Source: Physella acuta | Taxonomy: Eukaryota > Mollusca > Gastropoda > Physidae | Length of the DNA stretch: 64,000 nt | NCBI RefSeq assembly: GCF_028476545.1 | Contig: NW_026732368.1 | Span: forward strand, 124,001 to 188,000 | Reading direction: 5' to 3' | In this document: positions 46,631 to 61,100 of the stretch, piece by piece | Numbering within the stretch: position 1 is the first letter of the stretch | Layout: each line of letters starts with the position of its first letter | Notes under the pieces: model-generated | Seen by the model: only the letters and a program-made list of their open reading frames with translations | What the model was told of the DNA's origin: nothing | The model's database searches: none | Program-made: the position numbers and the translations under genes

Positions 46631-46790
46631 CAGGGTTTCTTTTAGGCATTTTTATCGTGGGGGGGGGGGGGGGGACTGTTCTATATATTTTTTATAAGTC
46701 GTTCAAAAAAGTGGGGGGGGGGGGGGGGTGCTGCGCAAAGTCCAAATATTCCATGGTTACTTGCAGTGGAAAAGTCACTGTTCTATATTA
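46631..46790. mobile_element. Possible decayed poly-G MITE
   Basis: CAGGGTTTCTTTTAGGCATT followed by long G runs is like the family start; right boundary not found. Confidence 0.35.
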
Positions 46791-47212
46791 TAAGTAGGCT
46801 ATCCGTTTCTCTTTTTTTTAGTAGACCTAAAGTTAAAAATAGAATGGCAAACACAACCCATCGGGGTAGTGGGCGGGGCGTCACGGTAAACCCATGTTTG
46901 TGTTTTTTCTTTTATGGTTTTTTTTTAACATTGACAATGGCGTGACTAGGATTGATGGTTTTTTATTTTGTGAGGCTCCCCTACCCCTTAGGCAGTTTAT
47001 GTTTACACTAAGATCTCAACACTATTAAACCGAAAAAAAACCCTGTTTTTTTCTTAATGCATCAAGTCGGAAAGAGCCTGCAATTATGTCCAACGCTCTA
47101 GCCACAAATATTTTCTAATTGTATAAACACTAGTGGCCGAGTATTATTAGTTTATTTTATATAGACCTATACATACTCATATATGTCCTGCCTATATTTT
47201 TCTATATGTAGG

Positions 47213-47217
<5 letters not shown>

Positions 47218-47248
<31 letters not shown>

Positions 47249-49002
47249 ACAGGAGTGTGAGCAAAATACTTATACCTTATTGTAAGACATTTGTCTTTTA
47301 GGGAGTCCATTGAGGGAAGCCCCCTCTCCTAGCCTACACCACTTGTGGCCACTATGTTAACCAGCTCTTTACCATTACGTGCGTTTGATAACCCTTTTAT
47401 CTAGATAATATTGTTCATTAATCAAATAAAAGAACGGGCGTGTGTGTGAGAAGTGTGTGTGTGTGTGTGTGTGGGGGGGGGGGGTGTACTTTTGTCCAAG
47501 GGAGATAATCACTATATTGAAATACAACAATTAATTCAAAGATCTATTCAACTATTTCAACCTGTAACTGACAATGAAATAAAAGGTTAAAAGTTACATG
47601 GGAAATAAAAGATAACAAATACTTGTTAGATCAAATCAATAGTTTATTATGCTTTAAAAATTTGTATAGTACTTTAACTGGTAAAGCTGGTTTGCATATA
47701 ATAATTAGATAAGATTTTAATAACTGTGATCATGTTGCAGTATATAATTTGATTTTTTGTTTACAAAAATTTGCTATAAACATTTGTTTACATTTGAAAG
47801 TTTACATAAAGAAAAAAAAAATAAGCTTATGTATAAAATTAGATAGTTAATTACACACATTTTCCAAACTAAACAAGATTTTACAATTATTAACAGTTGT
47901 ACAGATTTCATCACAAAGAAAAACACCATAAAAAACTAATGAAAAAAAATTGTCTATTGTGCATTTACTAATTTTTATAAAAATTTGAAAATAACTAAAA
48001 TATTTTAAAAAATAATAATCTTACTAAGGCACTTCTTTCTTTAAAGGATAAAACAACTCTACTTTACTTATGAAATTGCACCACAGTGTATATTTAAAAC
48101 GGCACTCATAAAAGAACACTAAAAAAAAAAACAACTGATATACATTAGCACCAGGGTGACCAGCTGAGTATTTCTCAAAGTTGATTAGTCAGTCAGACAA
48201 ATATAGCTTACACTGATGTGGATCTAACCCATGCATACACTCATCCTTCATTAAATTATGCACTACACCGAGGTCGTGACCTCAAAGATGGATGAAAAAA
48301 AAAAACCAAAAAAAAATACTGAATTGGTGACATCAAACTAATGAACTGTCTAGTCAAGTGCCTTGAGACTTTTTTTAAACTCCTAAAGCTTCCATATAGC
48401 TCTAGCTCACACTGTGGCTTGTGGTACAACCACAGTGTGGTGTGGTACAACCACATAATAGAACATGTTAGAATGTGGATCTTTCTACCACATGGAGGTG
48501 ATCATCAAGCTGTTGTGTAAGTCATTTAAGCACACCCCCCCCCCCCTTTGTTTATTATCTTTTTATTTTAAAGAACTACAAATATAAACAAGCATTTCAA
48601 ATATCTAAATCTAAGACGTCTGATCACAGTATAAACAAAGATTGTTAATATAAGATGATCTCTTTCTACTTTTTTTTTTTTAACCTCACCTGTATATTTT
48701 AAACTTACCCCCCTCCCTCGTTTAAATGAAACCAGATTTCTACTCTTATAAAAAATTATCTCTAGACTAATACACTTAATGCAACCCAAAAAAAAAGTAG
48801 TCTTTATATCATCAAAGCTGAATAAGAAGAAGATGAAACTTCTGCTAAAAGATGTACATCAGTATTTACACAATGACTCCACCGTTTAAAATGGAAGCTT
48901 TGAAGACAGCAATTATGGTCAACATGAATAAGGCACTAGTACATAAAAACAAAGAATTAGTTAATGAATTAATTATTATTAATTAGTGAGCTTAGGGCTG
49001 GC
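47218..49002. other. AT-rich; 3' flank of the perlecan gene
   Basis: A short AT microsatellite (47218-47246), a GT tract with poly-G (47450-47485) and AT-rich DNA. TTTATT at 48551-48556 would be AATAAA on the minus strand, a possible perlecan poly(A) signal about 450 bp after its stop. Confidence 0.4.
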
Positions 49003-49163
49003 CTAATTAGGAGACAAGCAGGGAGTTAGATTGACACCAGAAGCAGCTCTCTCGCCAAAGTTAAATGTCTCTGAATCTGTCCAGAACTTGAAATTTGATA
49101 AACAGCCTACAAAGTTCTCAGAAAACCTGGAGCTTGTGAATGTCTTCACATCAGGGGCTCCAC
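49003..49163 (-). CDS. Perlecan exon: LG3 end and stop
   Basis: Acceptor TAACCTCTGCAG. Encodes GAPDVKTFTSSRFSENFVGC, then FGERAASGVNLTPCLSPN and TAG at 49005-49003. The GC..TPC cysteine pair closes LG3. Confidence 0.94.
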
Positions 49164-52100
49164 CTGCAGAGGTTAAAGGTCATTGCATGTACTGACATCT
49201 TTGATCAAAGATTGTATACATTATTCAAATGAGCGAAGACTAATATGTTTGGTCAGGTCAAGATAGCCATGTCTGTTTTGTTTTTAATTAACGATACTAG
49301 CATCACTTCTTTTCTCCTAGCATTTTTAGTTTTCTGTTTGCATTTATGGCAAGCTATTTTGGGTAGCACATTATTTCAAACTATTTGGAGTAGCAATCAA
49401 TACAAAGTAATTTCCAGTAGGTGTAACAATATATATACAATATGTAACAATATATACTAAACCATTTCTGATAGCATGTGATACCTATCTATTTCTTGTA
49501 GCAATTTAGACTAAGCTAATCCTGAGAGCATTATTGTTCAAAGAAGTGTTCCTAAGGTCAATTGTAAACTTTTTATCTTTGAATTAACTAGTAACAGTAG
49601 ATTTAGAATGGTTCTATCCCTTAGACTAGAGCTACATCATGCATCCTAATCCCATCAATGTTAAGTCCAGATTTAATAGCGATCTGTACATTTTCCCAAT
49701 ACCATCTACATTTAATCCAGACCAGTAATATATATAATGCTAAATAAGTGTACATTTGCCTAGTTGCCTAGTAAATTAGGCCTATAGGCTGTCCCATATT
49801 TTTTAAAAGAACTTCATATTAGCCTAATCCCATCAATATATAATAAGCTTTTATTATTAACCACAGAGAGGATTAACGTACCCCCCCCCCCCCCATCGAG
49901 AGTGTTATCAGTCAGACATTAATTTTTTAATTAAAAAAAAAATTAAAAGTAGAATGTCATCTCATGCAGGTAAAAAAAAAACTAACCTAAAAATACATTC
50001 TGACCAACATTCAATGCTATTAAATTGCCAGCAGTCTGACCCGGAATAGCTGGGTCCTCGTCAACTTTCAGCTGCATACTACGACCAGTCCTGCAAAAAG
50101 AGATTAGTAACAATTTTATTTTGATCAATAGAAAGTACACAAAAAATATTGAATTAAATCTCAAAAGTTTTACTTGCTTTTTCTAAATAATTTACTTGCA
50201 GTATTGTTTCACGAAATAATTATTTATTAAGAATTGTAAAATTTCATAAAAATGTTATTTCATTGATAAAACTTATCTATTTTTTTATTAAGGGTAGCCA
50301 AAAAATAAATAAAATAAAATACTCATTAAAAAATTATTATCTCATAGAGCAAAACATTTTTATGAAGTTATTTTCTAATCATAAAAATACCCAATGCCCA
50401 AATAGAGGTTTAGTTTTATTATACAAATCTAATAGATACTCTAAGATACCTGGTGTGACATGAGTAGTTCTAATTTTTTGAATTACATCAGTTGTTGGAC
50501 AGGTGTCTTCACTTATCACTAGTTTTATTATATCAGTTGCTGGACATGTGTCTTTACGTATCACTAGTTTTATTATATCAGTGTCTTCACTTACCTGTTG
50601 ACAGCAATTGTGTGTGAGTAGCCATCATCAACTTGAGTAAGTGATGTCACAGTGCCCACACCAGCTCCAAGATTGGCGCTAAAGAGAGAACAAAGGTGAC
50701 CTAGATTAGAACAGCAACTAGCGCTGACAACAGCACAATGGTAAGACTAGATTAGCATTTAGTCTATAATGATCATGTAATGAAATGTGGTTAACATGAT
50801 ATTTTAAAGAATATTTTACATGCTGTTGTAAGCCTATACACCCACAAGGCTTAAATCAACATAACCATTATATTCAATATTGAGCATAAACTTTGATGAC
50901 TACAAAACTGTTTTAACAAAATATGACTAATACAAGCCTATTTTTAAAAATGTAATAAAAAAGTTTTAACAAATAAGCTTTTAGAAATGCACGAAGAAGA
51001 AAATATTAATTTTCTTCTTTCAACAGCATATAATTTTTTTAAAAAGAATTCATATAATTCTCCTTCATTAGTTTTAATAGAACAAAATCCACAACTAAAA
51101 ATGAGCACACTAAGTTGTGTAATAGTGAAATATGATAAGTACTTTATATATGAACTGCAACTGTTAATTAGTTTTTTGAAAGAAAAAAAAATTAATTAAA
51201 AACCTAATCACATCAAAGTTTATCTGACTTTTCTTATCAAGTTTGAAACAATTCAGTTTGGTGAGAGTGGATGAAATTTTGCTCACAGGTTTCAACTCAT
51301 GATAAAGCACGACAGAGGAACCAAGTTAAACCGAAGTAAAACATTGACAACAGCACACTTATTTCAACCATAAAAGCTGATGATTACAAACCTGTATTGA
51401 ACATAGCCATTAACAATGGCCAGTGCGACGTAGTCTGAAGTGGGCGATATTTTATTCTGTCCGGTCCAGAAGATCAGGCCATTTTTCCTAGTGGTGGAGA
51501 TGGTCACTCTAAAGCTTCCAAGTGATGTTTGGGTGATTCTCTTGACCCTAAGATCTACTTCAGCATAACTGGTCCCATCAAACTGTACACTTGTTCCAAT
51601 AAGAACAGCTGGCACAAAATTGTACAAATAATTCAACCAGTTAAATAATTTGACAGAACATCCACCTGATTCATAAGTATTTGAAATTGAAAGTGTAGTG
51701 CCAAAAAAATAGATTGTTTACATTATTTTATTATTCTATTCAGAGTTCTAGTTATAATGATTTTGAATTTTTAAAAAGCTGTTTACAAAAGAGCATAGAC
51801 ATGAGACAACCATTAAACTTGGAGTAATGTTGCAGTTAATTTTTTAGTGAAATATTTCAACAATAAAAAAGGTGTTGCTCTTTTCATTTCTAGAGGAAAC
51901 CATCATCCAAATGGACTTACATTGTTCACAATTTCTACCCTCCCAGCCTATGGGGCAGTCACACCTGTATGATCCTCTACCATCTATCTTACAAGTGGAA
52001 TTGTTTTGACAGGGATTGTTCAGAGCACAAACATTGGCCTCGATCTCGCAGTTTTTCCCTGTACAACAAAAATAAAACATTTAACCAGTTGGTATTTCAA

Positions 52101-55100
52101 ATTTGATATATTTTAAAAAAAAAAATTAAGAAAAACACTCATGTTAATATAATTCTGAAATTACTTTACCTGTGTATTGTTTAGGACAGACGCAGTAATA
52201 ATCTGTTGGTGAGTTGGATCGACAAACTCCCCTATTCAAACATGGCCTGTTGTCACACCAACTCCTTTCACCACAATCTACAACATTCAAGCTGTCAATG
52301 GCTTCATCAAACAGGTTATATTTTCTCCCTGCAACGTGAAGCTAGAGAAAAAGAAAAGTTGAACAACCTTTTAACCAATGGCTTTGTTGAACAGACTCAT
52401 TAACTTTTAACATAAATCTATTTTTTTTAAAAAAGAATAAGTTTATGAAGTTAGCAAGCTATGGACTAAAATATGAATAAAAAGCCCATAAGATTATAAA
52501 GTTAGCAAGTAGTGGGCTAAAATGCAAACTGAAGTTGTTCCTAATGTCTACCCTACCTACATCAGAAGTCAATTTTAACAAGAGCTGCAGAATCTGATGT
52601 TAACATTTTCACCGTTAATCAATAGAAATTCTCAACTTCAATTGAAAATGTTTTTCCGTTTTTAAATAATTTATCATCACATTTTTTTTTCCCAGCTGTG
52701 TGAAAAAAATTGTTTTAAATCTAAAATACATCTACATTAATTACTTTTACATCCATTTAAAATTTGTAATAACCCATTGCTATGTATAATTTATTTTACC
52801 TCTTTAACACATCCCACAAACCCATAGTTGAGTCCAACACCTGGATTAACAGTCTCTGATGGGTCAACACCACCCAGGTACAAAGGTCTCTCCAGGTTAA
52901 GGCCTCTGGTATCTCCACTGCTAGTGCCTGGTGTTTTAAAATAAATCAGTCAGTATTTTTCACTCAAGTCAATTAGTTTAAAGCAAACATCCAACATACT
53001 GATATAATAATGCTTGATGAATACATTTGTTTTTAAAATATCTCTACAATATATTTGTGTCAGTGTAACTGTATATTATAGAGGTAAAATTTTGATAATA
53101 TTTTAATGGTCTATTCTAAAAATCACAATCAGTTTAGAATTAAGTAGTTTAAATTTAAAAAAAAAACAATTTTTAATACATCGGTAAAAACATTGCAAAT
53201 TAATCTGAATTAATGCAAGTAAATTTTATTAAAATTTCATATAATTTTTATTTAATCTTAAATGAATATTTTATACTTCTGAAACATTGGAATGCCCAAT
53301 ATTAATTTGATTTGCAAGTGTGCAGTATATGAATGAGGCAATCTCACCATGCTCTGAGCAGTAAAATATAGCAATATTTCCAAGCAAGCAAATCTGCAGC
53401 CACAATGAAGAATATTTTACAGAAAGCACTTTTTCAGTTGTAAGCAAAGCATTGGTGTAATAAATTAATTAGATAAAAGCATGCAACCTTAATTAATCAA
53501 GAAACAAAGAAAAAAAAAAGTTTTTGCAGAAGTCTAGGCCTATTTTACTAATTAAAGGCAAATAAAAGAAAAAAAGAATTAAACCCCTCATCTTATTTGT
53601 GCTCGACCTTTTTATTTCAGTAAACCTCAATGACCATTTAAAAAATAATTTTTCTTTGAGATTTCAGGATAAAACTTGATGTTTAAAAATTGTTTTACAC
53701 TTTTTTAAGTCATGCTGTCAGACAGAGCCGATTTTTATTCTATCTCAACAATACCAGTTAGAACAATGTCCATCAAAGTCTCAGCATAAATCATTAGCAA
53801 TACAGAGCACCAGACAAAGAGTGGAAAAAATGCAAAAGATAGAAAAAGATAAAAACCAAGACAATTTAGCAGGAAAAAAAATGGCTTCTGGTAGCAAAAC
53901 AAGAAAATTATTTTTCAAAGAAATGTTTGGTGTGTTAAAACACAAATCTCATTTGTTTCTCTTATGAAATGATTATGAAATGATAGTTTTTCTTAAAAAA
54001 TAAGGTAAACAAAATAACATTTTCCTCATTTTTAATTAATTCGTTTGAAGGCTCAAATGAGATTTGTTTGATAACAAATTTACAAGAAAAAAAAAACAAG
54101 ACACCAGCATGTGACAAAACAAAAGATTAGTTAGCCAGAGTTGCTTCCACTGATTGGTGTAGTAATACCTCTTATGACATCTCCTCTCTCCAAGCGAGGG
54201 AACAAGAACCTATCATTAGCCTCTTGTTCTAACATAGGTGGAAAAACAAAAGTCAAAGGTGAAAGGTCAAAGGTTTTCTTTACTGATAAATGAACACACT
54301 TTGAGTTTATGTCATTCTTGTTTGAGTTTTATTTACTAGTATGTTTTCTTGTCGTTGTTACCTAGAGTATTTTGTTTTTAGATATTTTTTTCTATAAGCA
54401 GCATTAAAATTAAATATATATTTCAAAAAGGGCCTATGTATTTAATATTGCATTTTTTTTTGGGTTGAAGAAAAATAATGTAAATCTGGTAAAATCAACT
54501 GGTTGCATGGAAAATGCTCATTATGAAATTCTAACTAATCCCAATAATAATATTACTGTGTGAATTTCCATTTGTAAAATATATAATTTAAAAATGCCAG
54601 ATGTAAAATGCAATGAGAAGACATAATATTTGTGCATAGTAAATAAATATTAAAAGCTTTAATACCTAAACAAATTGGCTTTAAAAAATACAACTGAATA
54701 CAAGTACAAAGTGGAATTTGAAGATAATACGCAGTGTATATACAAGTAGGGCCTAGTAGTCTATATTTTAATAATATTTTGATAATGAGAGAGAAAGATA
54801 GGGAAATAAATTAGTAAGTCAATTATAACCTATTCGTTTTAGTCCTGGAAAAATAATGAGATTTTTTTTTAGACATGCACACTTTAATAGGAATAAATGA
54901 GATTATTGATATCAGTAATAAATATAATTTTTTTTTAAAGGGATAAAATAGTAAATTAAAAACAAAGTATAGTTGTAAGTGACAAAAGTTTTGATGATAA
55001 TGAGCTACATGTGATTGTTTAAGATACACATAAAAGTATTTGTTTAAATCATTTTTAAAAATCCCATAACCACTAATGCAGCTTTTGGTGCGGCAGTGTA

Positions 55101-58100
55101 CAACTAGTAATAATGTGATATTCTAACCCTCTCGTAATGGTTTATATAATTGTATTAACATGCTAGTTTAATGAATGGAATATAATATGGAATTACTTTT
55201 CAGTTAGCTGTAACACCTCAAATAAATAACTGGTATTGATAATAATTTTAGAGTTAGGGATGATATATTGTAGTACAATTATCAGCAATTCTAATAACAT
55301 GATTATGAGCGTTTAGCCAACTGAAAAGTATATTTTTAAAAACTAACATAGTGGCATTTCCAGAATCTAGAGTAAATCTGAATTGAAATTAAAAGTAAAA
55401 CCGAATTAGATTACTGATTTTAATTAGTTTTCTTTGAGAACTCAATTGATGCTTAAAAAAAATAATTTGCTTGTATAAATAATTCTGGAAAAGCCTGTTC
55501 ATAATCATATAGTGTTCCATGAAACAACCGTGTGATCACAACATCAAAATATATTCCTGGATAAATGAATCAAATAATCATTAGAAATAATAATTGAATG
55601 CATAATACAAAAATCTTCCCAGATAAAAAAAAATGGTGAAAGTGACATCAACTAACCATTGACTGAGGGCTCATTGTCTACGGTCAGCATCCCCTGGCGA
55701 CCAACACGATAGGCAACCACACTGGTCCATTCATTGAGTTTCACTGGGTTTGTGCTTCTAATTACTGCTGGGCCTGTTCAAGAAAAAAAAATTTCCTTTA
55801 AACTACATAATATTATTTATAACAGCAGCCAACTTAAAAAGTAAACCATTTTGTAAATGAAACAAAAGTAACTGAAATGAAGCAAAATTGACAAAATAAG
55901 TTTATCTAACTAAAATTCTCAATGGTTAAAAAAAAAGCAAAAGTATTTGTTTTACAAATTTCTACTTAAAAACTGTAAGCACAAAATTTAAATGTAATTA
56001 AAATGCATTCGTTATGAGCTGGAATTAAAATAGTTTAAACAGTGGGTTGATACTAATTTACCAAACATTACCTGAACCAGTATCGAATCTAAATTCTATA
56101 TGTTGCTTGTTTATGGTGATGGCAATGAAGTCTTGCTTCCCATCCTGGTTTAGAGCATTGTATAGAACAATTCCGTCATCCAGAGAAGAAAGCTTGATGT
56201 CAAGAGTGATGTTGATATTGTGTATGCCATCGGCGATTTTAGGGTAGGAGATAAATGATGTCTTGTTGAAGGCTGGGTCCAAAAAGGTGAAACCTGGTTT
56301 TAAATAAAGGAACAAACACATGAGCTCACATTGTCAGTCCTTTCCCCTTCATCAAACAACATTGCAAAAGTCTAATAACTCCCCCCCACCCAATCAAGAG
56401 TGTGATACCATTTATAGATGCCCCTTAATCTTAATTTTTCAAACCAGAGTTGGCTGATGTGTCCACATGAACTAAACAAGAGTTAGCTCAAGTTTCCACA
56501 TCAACTATGCAACAGTTTCAAAGAGTTTCCTTACTTCTCCTACAGCCTTCACCATAGTAGGGCAAGGGACAGATGCAGAGGTACCCTCTAAGCATGTTTG
56601 TACATCTGCCAATTCCACAGGAACCTAAATTATTGTAAACAAGAAATTAATATAATATAATTAAAACACATTAACAAAAAAATTTAGAATACTTTAACAT
56701 AAAGTTTAATTACTTCATCCAACATGAAGTAAACAGTAAAAAGAAAAATAAAATAATTGGTGGAAAAGAAAGAATATAGGTCAAGATGTTATTTTTTGTT
56801 TTTACTACCAACTAAGCATCTCTTCAACAATCTTCTTAAACTAAAGAAAATAATTATAATGATGATATATAATCTATTTTTGAACTGGACTAACAAACTA
56901 CCAGCGTGACATGTCTAAAACATTCTTTGTAACTAAAGAAAATAATGATAAACTATCTATCTTTGAACTGGACTAACACCTTATTGGCGTGACATGTATA
57001 AAAATAATGATACTGATATATGATCTATCTTTGAACTGGACTAACACCTTATTGGCGTGACATGTATAAAAATAATGATACTGATATATGATCTATCTTT
57101 GAACTGGACTAACAACATACCTGGCTGGCATCTCTCTTCTGTTCTCTCACACCTGTCTCCACCATAACCTGGAGGGCACTGACACATAAAACCTTGGCGA
57201 ATATTGAATGGACGACAGGTTCCTCCATAGAAGCATTTATTTCCAGAGCATACATCATCCTGTTGTACACCTACAATTTCCCTAGCTTGTGCACCAAGAT
57301 TAAGGTTAACACCTTGCACCTGTACCTGACTTACACCACCTGTTGGAGTAAAAAAACTATATATGTAATGTTGTAAGAGGATACATGTGATGGCATTAGT
57401 GGACAAATGTGGAGATGTAATGATGTAAGTGGTGACATGTAATGGTTTAGTGTAAACCTGTAATGGTATAAGAGGACACATGTAATGGAATATTAGTTAA
57501 TTAGACATTTAATGGTATAAGTGGACACGTGTAATGAAATAGTTAGACATGTAATGGTATAAGAGGGCACATGTAATAGTGAAAGTATACACATAAAATT
57601 GCACAGGTGTACACATATTATGGCACAGTGTGTACACATTTAATAAGATACATTTTCATATGCTACAAATGTACATATTCATTGGCATAAGTGTTCATAA
57701 TTTAATGAAATAAGCATAAGTATTTAATGGTATAAGTATACCATTTGTTAGCAGATATATTGGCTCTACACTTTTAATGTCAATACAAGCCAATTATAAT
57801 CAATTATAAAATATTCAGACACACAACCACCATTCACACTGCTACTGAAGTCAGTCCTAATGTTGACTCACCAACTTATCCACACAATCACCATCCACAC
57901 TACAACTGAAGTCAGTCCTAATGTTTGATCATCAACTTATCCACACTACAACCACCATTCACACTACAACTGAAGTCAGTCCTAATGTTTGATCATCAAC
58001 TTATCCACACTACAACCACCATCCACACTACAACTGAAGTCAGTCCTAATGTTCCCTCACCAACTTATCCACACTACAACTGAAGTCAGTCCTAATGTTG

Positions 58101-61100
58101 ACTCACCAATAAATCCAGACGTGAACCCAACAGAGGGTGGTAGTTGTCCGAGATCTGGGACATTACCAATGTACAATGGCTCAGCAAGGTCAAGGCCAAC
58201 ATGCTGTCCAGGTGCTTCTCCCATGTAGGCTGGCTCATCATTGACTACCAGAGTGCCTAAGTAACAAAAAAATATTTTATAAAAACATATATTTTTCAAT
58301 AGCATTTTATATTGCACTGATTAAGGAAGAAAAAAAAAGTAAAGATTGAAAAGAAAAAAATGTGCCCAAGCAGTATAATTTTTAAAAAACTTTTTTTTCA
58401 AAGAGGAGAAAACTTTTTTTTCAAAGAAAAATTGTATTTGTCTACAATGGAGTAGGCCTGTATCTATAGGGTACCATTTTTCTTGTGTCTCTTGAGTTGA
58501 ACAGTGTGCCATTGATTGAGTGTCAGGGGTTTTTCTCCTTTAATGGTAGCTGCTCCAGAGCCTGCATCAAACCTGAAATAGTTTTTTTTTCTTTTTCACA
58601 AGTGGGGCTATGTTATGTTAAATCCTTTCACTAACAGGATAAGTTCTCTAATATAAAGTTTAATAATATTTCTCAATTTTTTTTTTTTACTCTTTTAATT
58701 GGGGGGCCTAGTTTGAACACAGGAAAAAACACATCATAACACCTACAAACAGAGACACGGGCAAACATCATCACACCCACACAAGTTAACACCCGCAGAT
58801 GAAATGTATAGTGCTTTACTTGAAAATTGGGTGCTGATCCTGAAGCCCAAAGCACACAAAGTCCCCAGATCCAGTAGAGTACTGGCCATTGTACAACAAC
58901 AGACCATCAGTGGTTTCAGGTCGGAATGACATGATGATGTCCATATCAGTGTAGGCCTCTTGAAGTCCGTCAAACTTCAGGTAGGATATTGGCTGCTGTG
59001 GGAAGTATGGCACCAGGGCTGCAAGAAAACAAAGTTAAAGCTTTAAATTACAGCTATAGAAGAAATTACAAGTTTTAAAAGTCTGACTTTAAATGTACAC
59101 ATGTCTACATAATTAAAGAAGTTTGCTTTAACAGGAATTAGTTAACAAGAAATATGTTAACACATATGTTAGCCCATTTCTTGTTAATACATTTCTTGTT
59201 AACATAGTTCTTGTAAATATATTTCCCGTTAACACATTTCTTGTTAATATATTTCCCGTTAACACATTTCTTGTTAATATATTTCCCGTTAACACATTTC
59301 TTGTTAACTTATTTCCTGTTAACACATTTCTTGTAAACATATTTCCTGTTAACACATTTCTTGTTAACATATTTCCTGTTAACACACTTCTTGTTAACGT
59401 ATTTCCTGTTAACAAGAAATGTGTTAGGAGGAAAGGCTTTAACAAGAAATGTTTCAATAAGATTTTAGGACATGTAAACAGGATATGTGTTAGCAAGAAA
59501 TGTGGTAACAGGAAGTGCATAAACAAAAACTGTAAACAGGAAAAGTGTTAACAGAAATTATCTTCTTCTTCGTTCTTAATTTTAGTGTCTGAATGGATCG
59601 AGCCTTATCTGTCAGAGGGTTTGAACTCAAGACTTTTTTGAATTTATCAACCATGAACTTTTTGCCGACTCGACCACGCCTCCATCACAATTAAGGATTA
59701 CGTGTCAACTGGTTATGCGCCATTGAGGCCAATGAATCCGATTTCAGCCTGCTTTTCTTTTTGGATTTGCTTCCATAGCCTTTGTCCAACCAATACCAAA
59801 CTACAAGGCAGCAGTTGTTTGCTTTTGGAGTTGTGTCTCCTAGAAGAGTGGCTGTCCCCAGCTAACGAGCCTCATCTGCCCGAGGGTTCGAACTCGAGAC
59901 TTCTCGGTTTAGCAACCATGAGCTTTACCGACTCGACCACGCTGACCCCTAGAAATTATCTAAAGACCCAGATTCTACAAAATTATTGGGAAAGGTAAGT
60001 TATGCCTGTTTACTTGTATGGATACTTTCTATGTGAATACAAATACTACACTTAAAAACACACAAGACTAGCTAGGGACTAACCTCCAACTATAAGTATA
60101 ACTGGGTAAGCTTTCTCTCCCAGTACACTAGAGGCAAGGCAGTTGTATTTCCCTGCATCCTCTTCCTTTACTCTTGGTATGAACAGAGCACCATCGTCAA
60201 TTGAATATCCTCTGAAAAGCAAAGTCATATGTATTACTAGTTTCATTTACTTGTGAACAGAAGCTTAAACCAATGAAACAAGTTGTTTCATCTATGAGAA
60301 ATGTAGTAGGCCATTATAATAAATTATATTTTTATATTTTGTACCAAATTACAATTTTTTTTTTCTCAAAAAACAATAAAATTAAACAAATATTTTTTTT
60401 AAAAGTAATAATAAAATACTATTAAATAAACTGAAATTTGTATTTGAAAAATTACACAAACTTAAGATCTTTAAAAGCATTTGTTTCTAAAATATGTAAG
60501 AGATTTCATGTAGGCCTAATAATCAATGCTTTTATTAATGAAAGCAAGCTTTGAAAGTTTTGTTTAAAATTTTAAGTGCATTTAAAAGCTCATTATTGTA
60601 AAGGTTTTTTATATTTTTTCATTCTCACTTTTTAATAATTAGTTCTTAATGAAGTCGACACCACATATGACTAAAAATGTCTTCAAAACCCAATTTTTAA
60701 AAGACAATTATCTGTCCCTGCTTGGCCACCTCTCAGGCATAAAACTAACCATCCATGACCAACAGTTCATTCTTATTGCAAGCAGACTGATTGAGCAACC
60801 GCTTGAGATAAATCCTATTATCTCCCATTTTATTATTGAAAATAGTAATCTTTATATAAATGTGTCTAAATTGAGTTTAATATTGCCACAAACAAACAGA
60901 TGTTGCAAACTAAATCAAAGCTTGTAAAAAAAGAGGAGGTAATTTTAAAAAAGCTAAAGCTCACTCTGGAAGTTCACCGTTTACTTTGACCCATGATATT
61001 TGAGGAGTAGGACTTCCAAATGCTTCACATTTCAGTCTAGCAGGGCTGCCAATGGCTGCTGTGGTATAGTCTTGTTGGACTTGGATCACTGGACCAGCTG

